Program-made: the position numbers and the translations under genes
Shown here: positions 55,976-64,000 of the stretch, piece by piece
Position numbering within the stretch: position 1 is the stretch's first letter
Layout of the letters: every line of letters begins with the position of its first letter
The notes under the pieces: generated by a model
Seen by the model: only the letters and a program-made list of their open reading frames with translations
Database searches by the model: none
Told to the model about the DNA's origin: nothing
Source of the DNA: Platynereis dumerilii
Taxonomy: Eukaryota; Annelida; Polychaeta; Phyllodocida; Nereididae
Reading direction: 5' to 3'
Assembly: GCA_026936325.1 (NCBI GenBank)
Contig: JAPTHN010000001.1
Coordinates: 868,001 to 932,000 of the forward strand
DNA length: 64,000 nt

Positions 55976-58180
55976 TCAGTATCATGACTTATGAAGTGCA
56001 ATTTTCACATTTTAACAATCCTGTCTTTAACAAAGAATTTGGAAATTGCTGTAATACTACCTATGATAATTCTTACTGTGGTTTCTTTTGTATATTAATT
56101 AGGATTGTTTAAACCTGGTCTAAAACAACCAATGTTTTTTTATGGATAGCAATTGGGGAGAAGGATGCAATGAGAATAACAAAATGAAATTGAGCAACCA
56201 AGCAATGATGTACGTTAAGCACCTTAATTCCAGTGGCCATGTTTTTAGCAATCAGGGAAATCAGTTAATCCATGAAGCATTAGAGGGTTGAATATGGTTT
56301 TCTCTGAATTCAATGTCTGTCGCTTCCGGTTGTGCAATGTGCATAACCTACACTGTAAATTGCAAACAGAAATGTACATTTGTAGGATAGCCACAAGAAC
56401 ATATCTTACTATTGGATTTCTTCTGATTTCTGATGTTTGTTGGTTATTTTGTATGGAATCTCAAATTAAACAGGATTGTTTTGTTGGCAATTAATATTGA
56501 TTGTTTGTGTAATTGTCTGCCTAAATGTACATAGATAAAGTTTCATGTTCAATTTGTCGGGAGACAATATTGAATTATGGATTTAATAACAACTTAATAA
56601 CAAGTGATGTTGAAATTCAGAAACGAGGACCACGTCACTTTTAACTGAGAGCGGAGATATCAGTTATAATGAAGCTGGAATAATTCATTAGGTTGACAAA
56701 TTGCATGGTAATAACTGCTTCGAGGCTTTGGGAAAAGGTTAATTCAATCTATTTTCTCACTTTTGTTGCCTCTGCAGGTTAGAAATTACGGGCAAAGTGT
56801 ATCCATTCCAATTGAAATTCAACTCCACTGATGTCGTGTTTCTGTAAATGGTACAAATTGGTACATTTGAAGCTCTCACCTAATAAAAAAAATGCACAAT
56901 TGTGGGCCTTTAAAGTGCTTTGAGACTTATCATCTGACATTTTGGCAGACAATTACAGTATCATGACTGATAAAGTCCAATTTTCACCTTTTAACATTCC
57001 TGTCTATTAACAAATGAAGAAACTGCTGTAATACCTATGATAATTCCAATTGAGGTTTCTCTATGTATATAAGTTAGAATTTTTTCATCCTGATCCAAAA
57101 CAACCAGGTGCCAGTATCATTGCTGAGTTGGTATAAAAATCAGGGAGAAAGATTTGTTGAGATTGACCAAATGAAATGGGCCAACCAAGCAATGATGTAC
57201 TTTAAGCACCTTAATTCCCGCGGCCATGTTCTTGGCAATCAGGGAAATCGGTTAATCCATGAAGCATTGATGGGTTGAATATGGTTTTCTCTGAATTCAG
57301 TGTCTATCACTTCCTATTTTGCACAACCCACATGTTTTTTTCATGAATTTTGCTTGTTCTTCCTTTAGAGCAAATTATCAACTTTGCCCTATTATATAGC
57401 CAGTATGCTGTCCAATGGTTGAAGCATCATTGGTAAGAATTTGAAATCAATCAGTTTAGTATTCTGGTTGATTAGGCTGTTTGAAATCAATTAGTTAAGT
57501 ATTCTGGTAGATTAGGCTGTTTTAGTAATTTTAAACTTAATTTGCCAAATCTTTGGACCGCTAAATATATCATCCTTGCGATTTGTAATACTTTTAAAAT
57601 ACTGCATACTGTCTCTGTTGTATTGTAATTATATTGGTTTATTACCCAAAATGTAAGATTTTTGCTAAGCTTCACCATTTGGTATAGAGCAGATTGTAGG
57701 AATACACAGTGACTGTTCACTGTTGTAAAGTAGCAACAAGAACATATTTTATTGTTTTCTGATTTATGTTTTTGTTGGTTTTTTTTTTCATTATGCAGAC
57801 AGATCGTTTTGTTGTTGTCAAAATTCAAATATGATATCGATAATTAACAGCCCTGGAGATATTTTGCAATTTTAATACATTGATTACAGTGTAATTGTCT
57901 GCCTAAATGTACATGGATGAAATATCACATTCACAATTATTCCGAGACAAATAATATAACATAATCTGATGATGGATTTTTCAGTTACAAAATAAGAATT
58001 AATGTCTTAATACAAGAACGATGGCCTTGATGGTTTTGACTCGTGCGGAGAGGTTAATTGTTATGAAGCTGGCATTATTAAAATATACTGATTGTGTTGT
58101 AATAAATGTTTCAAGGCTTTGAAAAAAAGTTAATTCAACTCAATTTTCTCATATTTATTGCCAACCCAGGTAAAATTAAA
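55976..58180 (+). repeat. Tandem duplication, two units of about 1 kb
   Basis: The unit beginning CAGTATCATGACT at 55976 recurs at 56955. Shared later landmarks are AACCAAGCAATGATGTAC, GCAATCAGGGAAATC with GGTTAATCCATGAAGCATT, GGTTTTCTCTGAATTCA, AATTGTCTGCCTAAATGTAC and TTCRAGGCTTTG. The second unit is longer through extra sequence around 57350-57710. It is noncoding. Confidence 0.75.
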
Positions 58181-58672
58181 AATTACAGGTGAGATGGAAA
58201 ATTCTCCTATTTTATTGAAAACCAGCAAATCTAAAAATTTAAGAGAAAAAGAAACCTGATACTAACAGATCTAAGATTTTAACGTGATCTGTGAATTAAG
58301 ATAACTGTTCATGGTCTGGGCTGTAGCCTACATTGTACACAACTTTTTTGACCAAACGTTGAATACATAGGAAAGCTAACCAGGTTCCTTGATTACTCAA
58401 AACAGGACCATCAAAATTCAACTGCATCATGTTAATCATTTTGTGGCTGTTCTCTTTAAAACTGTTAAACTGTATACAGTCAATAAAAATGTAAACAAAG
58501 TAGGCCTAATTACATCATATGTTTGTACGAGATGACATGATCAGTATTCAGTATGAGGTTTGATGCTCTCTGACACTACAGAACAAATATGGGATACCCA
58601 AATGCATACAGTTTATCATTTGTGGAAAGGCTGAGTCCATTGCAAACATGTTCAATTTATTCAACATTGGTA

Positions 58673-59648
58673 GGGGAGAGCGGGGCACAGTGAGACACTG
58701 TTTTTATTTTCAAGTGTTCCAAACTGTTGACAGTAATGAGGGTAATGAGATTAGGTCCACATTATCGATAATGACATTGGGAATATTGTCAAATAGTTTC
58801 AGGTTCCTACCTTTTACAGGTTTGGAGAAATTTTGAGTTATGTCCATGTTCGTTAAGTGTCTCACTGTGCCCCGTGGGCAGGGCACAGTGAGACAGCAGG
58901 CGGGGCACAGTGAGACAGGGCATCTGCTGCCTTAACCACTGATCCAAAGGATCTGCGGAATTGTTCTATCAAATGTTGCCAAACAGACTTCTGTACTCTA
59001 ATAAAAGCAGCTGGCTAGGTGATTTTTCAGGTCCTCTTTTGAGCATGTTTCGAAACTTCATCGCACAGGACACGTGCACGACTTATTTAACCTGACGCAC
59101 CTGTTACACACTAATAAAAAAATTTCTCTGAAGCTTCCCTTTTGGATATGACTCACTAGAATCAGTAGTTTATAGCAGGAATTTTGTTTTAATAGTGAAT
59201 TGTGAGCTATGCATTACATTCAAGTCATTTGGAGTGTAATTTGAGATGTCTCACTGTGCCCCGCCTGAAACTGTCTCACTGTACCCCACGCAGCTCTCTT
59301 GATAAAATTTTTGAATCCTGCGGACCGGATGTATGCATTGTCGTCCATCATCTCACTAAACTAAGACAAATAATCAAGGTTTGAAACCCTGATTATTGAT
59401 TTACATCAAACCATTTTTCTTGGGAATTATAACAAAAAGTTGCAAAATTATTTACTTTTACTGGTTAAAAACCAAAATATTGAAATTCCACTCTCGATAT
59501 GCTGTGTAGGCATTCAGGATATAGGACAGTCTCTCACTTACTTACTTTTTGAACTATAAAAAAGAGGGTGAATCAGTAAACAGTACCGGTTAGACGCTAC
59601 GGGCTTTGTCTCAAGGTGCCTGCCGTCTCACTGTGCCCCGCTCTTCCC
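58673..59648. mobile_element. MITE with GCGGGGCACAGTGAGAC ends and internal copies
   Basis: Left GGGGAGAGCGGGGCACAGTG, right CACTGTGCCCCGCTCTTCCC, with TA outside both ends (58671-58672 and 59649-59650). The word GGGGCACAGTGAGACA or its complement recurs inside at about 58858, 58882, 58902, 59248 and 59272. It is noncoding; internal copies may be transposase-binding sites. Confidence 0.8.
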
Positions 59649-59848
59649 TACCCATGACTACTATACATGAAATAGAAATAATCTCCGAGCACCTCACCAT
59701 ATGCAATAAGAATTACTTGGGTAAGAATAAATGTACTTTAAAGACATTTAGCAAAGCTTTTGTTAAGTTAAAGACTGACTTTTATAATTGAAGTATAGTT
59801 ATGGAACAAGAACGGGCTTTATAAGTGCATTTTTCCTATATACACATA

Positions 59849-61713
59849 AGTATGTGAAACACATGATATTTTGCCATTGCATCAAGGCTAAACATCCTCA
59901 GCCAAACTGCTGATGGAAGCACAAATTCTTTTCCGATGAGAGAAAAACATATTTGGTCTTAAGGCCGATATGTGAGGCATGTGGCATAGCAATGGCAGAC
60001 AATTTTTCGGAGTTAGGTATGGATAAAAGTTAGGGTGGCCAGAAAAAAAAACAATTTCTGAAATTCATATCGCATACCCCTTCATTTTATGCGAAATGGC
60101 AAAATAAACATTCTGTTAAAATTTTAGAAAGATCCTTCAAGTGTAAGTGGTCCCCAAAGGCCACTCGGTTTCTGCCCAATAGTTTCGAAAAATGTCCTTT
60201 TGCGTAATCGCGCTTTTAAATATCTTGCTTATTATTTGACATACGATAATAATATTTATACCATTGTTCTCAGGAGAAAATAAGCTTCTATTTGAGTACC
60301 AGGAAGCTATACTTACAACAACATTGAAGCTGGCAGGATTTCAGGAAATTCAAAATTTCATGTTGTCAAACTAAACCACTGATAATTCATCAAAATTTTC
60401 AAATTTAGCTAAATTTAAATCATACTTAATTAAGGCATACTTCTATGATATTCAAAATTCACAATTTAATGCATAACCAGGAATGACCAAAATAAGGCAC
60501 ATCTAAAAAAACTCTAAAGCTGTACGGCCAATCCTGGATTTTCAAATTTTTTGAAAAAATGTTACAGAGCTTCCAGTATTGCACACGGGAATAAAAATGT
60601 TACAGAGCCTCCAGCATGGCACAAGGGAATAATACAATGAAAGCATGTGATGTTTTTGGAAATGAGGGGCAGACAATAATATCTTTAGGGTGCATTGTAT
60701 GTAAAGAGTTCGGTAATAGGGCTTTTCATCCTGCATTACTGCACCAAGCTTATTTTTAAAGGCAGAGACCGAGGTATCATGTTTTGTCCTCAAATAGCCA
60801 GGAAGGCCATATTCACAAAGATGGTGAGTATAAATTTGAAGAAGAGATGCAGCATCTGGGGTATGCAGTGTGACTTTAAGAAATTGTTTTTTTTTTGGCC
60901 ACCCTAGTAAAAGTCTGAGATAAGTAAGTGAAACACAGGCCCAATGTTATTTCATGGGGAAGTGTGGTTCACTTACTTATCAAAGACTTTGACCCATACC
61001 TGACACCAACTACAGCAAAGAAAATTGGCTGCCATTGTTACCCCACATGCCTCACATATCGGCGTTTATGACCCAATATGTTTTCCTCTCATCTGATCAG
61101 AATTCCTGCTCCCACAAGCAGTTTGGTCTAGAATGTTTAGCATTGATGCGATGGCACGGTGTCATAAATTTCACTTACTTACAGGTGCCACTGCAGTGTA
61201 TTTACCTTTCGGCATTCAAGGAATGAGCTAAAGACATGGACATTTCTGAAACTCTCTTGCAGGCATTTATATATACATGTATTTTCTAACATTGTATATT
61301 ATACAAGCCTGGACATTTTAAGTATTATGTAATCGTTTATATCTAGGGCAGGGAAGAACCTTATAACGTGTGTAGATTGTCCCTAAAATACACAACCGTG
61401 CAGGTTGTCTCAAAAAAAGACATTGACAAACTTCATCAACATGCTGTTTTAACATCAACAATAAAGAAGCATGTTGATGAAGTTAAACATTCTCGACCAA
61501 ACTGCTTGTGGGAGCAGGAATTCTGATCAGATGAGAGGAAAACATATTGGGTCATAAACGCCGATATGTGAGGCATGTGGGGTAACAATGGCAGCCAATT
61601 TTCTTTGCTGTAGCTGTAGTCAGGTATGGGTCAAAGTCTTTGATAAGTAAGTGAGCCACACTTCCCCATGAAATAACATTGGGCCTGTGTTTCACTTACT
61701 TATCTCAGACTTA
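59849..61713. mobile_element. Foldback family with AAGTAAGTGAAACACA ends, split by a hAT MITE
   Basis: 60908-61140 and 61490-61713 are almost exact reverse complements (CTGAGATAAGTAAGTGAAAC through GCCCAATGTTATTTCATGGG to CTTTGACCCATACCTGAC and ATCAGAATTCCTGCTCCCAC). A third, more diverged arm lies at 59849-60030. A 17-bp perfect hairpin (AACTTCATCAACATGCT) lies at 61431-61485 in the loop. The family also makes 40070-40945. Confidence 0.7.
60031..60906. mobile_element. hAT-like MITE (TAGGGTGGCCA ends)
   Basis: Left TAGGGTGGCCAGAAAAAA, right TTTTTTTTGGCCACCCTA. ATAAAAGT (60023-60030) and GTAAAAGT (60907-60914) form an 8-bp duplication with one mismatch. The interrupted context, GGTATGG...AAAGTCT, is intact elsewhere in the host foldback family (61625-61641). 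876 bp, noncoding. Confidence 0.85.
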
Positions 61714-62090
61714 AGTGCTTTCAAAAGTGGCTATAAAATAGCTGAGGCTCTCAGTTAAAGTGAGGATGCTTTTCTTAAAAGGAGTAGATTTAAGTTATAT
61801 ATTGTTCCAAAGAGTAGAACCTACTGTATCACTGTGTCTGCTAAAATTCTAACATGTTATCTCAATTCTCAATAAAGCACGGTCGTGTACATACAATACG
61901 ATACCACAGGACGATACAATACAGTCTATATATTAATTTCAGCTCTGCAAAACATGTACCAGAATATACTGACTGAGATGGAATTTACTTGAAATATTCT
62001 CAAAATATCCCGCCATTTTTGCCAAGAGTGTACACTTGTTGGAAGAGAAAAATGATACCTCAGTGTAGATAACACTTCACTTGAAGCATT

Positions 62091-62309
62091 TTATTCATTT
62101 ATGGCAATGTTCAAGCTTGTAGGGCACCACAAATCCTTCTGAACCTTGAAAATTGAGAAAATTGTTAATTTGCCATAATTGAAAACTTCATCCGGTATGA
62201 ACCTAACATTATAGGGACATCTTTGACCATTTTGCGTGCAAGAAGGAGGTGCAGGCAACTGATCTGACTCCTGTGAAAATGACTTTTGCTGAAGAATGGT
62301 CATACAGGT
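62091..62309 (-). CDS. Terminal-exon candidate, minus strand (weak)
   Basis: On the minus strand a strong acceptor (TTTTTTGCTTCTTTTAG) ends at 62310. An open frame follows for 72 codons, including CMTILQQKSFSQESDQLPAP and VRFIPDEVFNYGKLTIFSIF, to a TAA that overlaps an AATAAA. Base composition is less AT-skewed than nearby. I do not recognise the protein. The donor at 62800 does not splice into this frame without a stop, so it may belong to a different transcript or be chance. Confidence 0.25.
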   Translation of the reverse strand, partial: TCMTILQQKSFSQESDQLPAPPSCTQNGQRCPYNVRFIPDEVFNYGKLTIFSIFKVQKDLWCPTSLNIAINE

Positions 62310-62800
62310 CTAAAAGAAGCAAAAAACAGGCTGGCTGATCCATGTCAAGTCAAGCCAAGGCTGAGGTCAATGCATGTGGCAATCAACATCATATATTGTT
62401 ATATTTTTTGGTTGTACACATCAAGATTAAGAAGACATGTTTGCCATAGGTTGAAATTTTGAGTCTGTGTTGTTGAGCCATGATGCGATTTTTGATGATT
62501 TTTTATTAAAAACAATCAATTTTTCTGTGTCACTCACCCAAAGAAAATTTTCAAATAATTATCAACAACAAAAAATGGTATATGATATCATTTATACATA
62601 AATCTAATTTTTGATGAAAAAATCTTTGCAATTCCATACATTCAATCACCAATTTTAGAACTTTGAAACCCCAACACCTTGAAAATCCAAATTATTCCAG
62701 CATTTTGGTGTATGAAGGCAGTTAATCAAATATCAAAGATGTTTCAAGTGTTATACTTTGCATAGGTTTTGTTCCAAGTGACTACATACACAGTTCTTAC

Positions 62801-63012
62801 CAATTTTCTTTGGCTGACAGCAATTTGATTTTGTATGAATTGACTTTTTGTGAAACATGTGCTTTCTCCAAGCCAATGTTTTCATCAAACGGGAAGTCAT
62901 GTACAGTACTGCCACATTGTTGCACCATGACCTGGGCTGAGAGACACTGAGTATATTCATCATTTTGCTTGTTTGATTTCACTCGCTTTAAACATTCCAG
63001 TGCTGGTTTAAT
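62801..63012 (-). CDS. Internal-exon candidate, minus strand (weak)
   Basis: About 70 open codons on the minus strand end at a consensus donor AATTG|GTAAGAACTG (62801/62800). The peptide includes SAQVMVQQCGSTVHDFPFDE and is balanced rather than low-complexity. No clear acceptor bounds it upstream; the nearest AG (CATCTCAG) would leave an in-frame TAG at the exon start. Family unknown. Confidence 0.22.
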
Positions 63013-63044
63013 CTACTGAGATGCCACTACATGTAATCTTGTGA

Positions 63045-63239
63045 TTACATTGAATTTGCAAAAATCAAAGGATGAACTCCAACAGAGCTTTCATGTCTCA
63101 AATTAAAGCTTTGTGAAGATTCTGTAATGCTGAAAGCATGGAGGGCAATTTGGTAAAAGTCCAACTCTTTCATGTGATCATCTTTCAAACCATGTAAAGA
63201 AATTGAAGTGAAACTAGGGGCAGACATGAGAATATGCAT
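63045..63239 (-). CDS. Exon candidate after TTTGCAG acceptor, minus strand (weak)
   Basis: The acceptor TCTGGTTTGGTTTGCAG at 63240 is followed by 64 open codons (MHILMSAPSFTSISLHGLKD and so on) to a TAA at 63045. It lies 33 bp from the next candidate but in another frame, so the three pieces do not assemble into one gene. They could be exons of a decayed host gene or chance frames. Confidence 0.2.
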   Translation of the reverse strand: MHILMSAPSFTSISLHGLKDDHMKELDFYQIALHAFSITESSQSFNLRHESSVGVHPLIFANSM

Positions 63240-63573
63240 CTGCAAACCAAACCAGATGAATATTTGTATAAAAACAAAGTAGTCAGCTTTGCTTGTTCGT
63301 GTGAAAATCAATTAATCACTGTCATAATGCAAACAGAAAGCCATAGAAAAAAATTAGGATGAAACATCATGTAAAGAGACAATTTGAATAAGACAATTTG
63401 TTCAAGTTGATGGTGATAATAATATGCAGTGTCATAAGTTTGGAAAATTTTCAATTATTATACGAAGTGTGCAAATATCAGGGATATAATGAATCATTTC
63501 TCAAAAACATGATACTTCATGAAGCCTCGTTTAATTCACTGATGTTACAGAGTGGTTAATAAGTTCTTAAGGG

Positions 63574-63640
63574 CCAGTGGCGGATCCGGGGGGGGGAGGC
63601 TAGGGGTCCGCCCCCCCCCCCTTGACCACCAAGATAAATA
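63574..63640 (+). mobile_element. Possible single hAT end (CAGTGGCGGATCC)
   Basis: CAGTGGCGGATCCGGGGG resembles the left terminus of common hAT MITEs, followed by G- and C-runs (63588-63621). No matching right end appears in the remaining 400 bp, so it may be truncated or run past the window. The rest, 63640-64000, shows nothing further. Confidence 0.35.
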
Positions 63641-64000
63641 GCAGCATTTTGAAGAAAAAGTGGAATAACATGGGCTCTTGAATGCCGGAACACTCCAAGA
63701 CCCACTCGAGACCACTGAGGGATGGGTCATCTGTATTACTCCATCTGTATTGCAGTGGCCTACATGTCTATTTATAAGACTATATAATAATGATCTTTAT
63801 TCGTACTAAATGTACAGAAGAAGGTGTAAATAAAATACAAGTACAATCCGCTGTCATTTTGAATTGCAGTAATCTTTCCTAGATTTTGGTTGACAAAATC
63901 AGGGTTTTTAAAATTCCACACATGTCTTGTGACCTCACTATTAAGAGGTAGGACTAATTAACTGCCTTGTGCTGATAACATGGTGAGACTGGTGAGTATA

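Noticed and set aside
1-64000. LTR retrotransposon, endogenous virus or Polinton
   Set aside because: No paired LTRs, primer-binding site, integrase, protease, capsid-like or protein-primed polymerase signal was seen on either strand.
1-64000. CRISPR array, operons or prokaryotic promoters
   Set aside because: The CTGCAGAATT arrays are contiguous palindromic satellites without unique spacers. The rest of the window has eukaryotic SINE, LINE and MITE content.

Overview
This is a gene-poor, AT-rich, intron- or intergenic-like stretch of an animal genome made almost entirely of repeats. I see no convincing complete protein-coding gene, no rRNA or functional tRNA gene, no CRISPR array and no bacterial signal. 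tRNA-headed SINEs, CR1/Jockey-like LINE debris, many hAT-, mariner- and Harbinger-type MITEs with C/G-tract ends, and foldback elements fit a marine invertebrate; an echinoderm or other invertebrate deuterostome is my best guess, at low confidence. No LTR retroelement, Polinton or other capsid- or envelope-bearing fossil was recognised.

Layout. 1-2.1 kb: direct repeats and a diverged copy of modules seen again from 26.9 kb. 3-6.6 kb: several short TIR elements and a SINE. 6.95-9.77 kb: a foldback, followed by a LINE fragment and a 370-bp direct repeat. 11.25-12.26 kb: a mariner-like element. 13.9-15.4 kb: two inverted Harbinger-like MITEs. 16.0-16.3 kb: a SINE. 16.77-18.82 kb: copy A of a 2-kb CCC...GGG element. 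19.1-20.0 kb: a G-rich-end MITE. 22.8-24.9 kb: another foldback. 26.6 kb: a GATA/GACA microsatellite.

From 27.5 to about 56 kb the backbone is a noncoding module series repeated about six times (copies I-VI). Because copies share their order, later insertions can be read against empty sites in sister copies. A 4.6-kb hAT-like element built of 10-bp CTGCAGAATT arrays sits in copy II and itself carries copy B of the 2-kb element. Copy III holds a LINE tail, a three-layer foldback nest and a 4.8-kb long-TIR element that contains a SINE, a LINE fragment and two hAT MITEs. Copy IV holds a 293-bp hAT MITE. 56-58.2 kb is a tandem duplication, and 58.7-61.7 kb holds a MITE and a foldback split by another hAT MITE. 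The last 2 kb contains three weak minus-strand exon candidates.

The best candidate for something undescribed is the pair of 2-kb elements. They share terminal and subterminal sequence, including about 0.85 kb of degenerate 11/13-bp repeats. Their 1-kb cores appear unrelated; each is CpG-rich and looks like a promoter or exon piece. Copy B left a clean 2-bp duplication when it landed. This is what a gene-fragment-capturing (Pack-type) transposon would look like.
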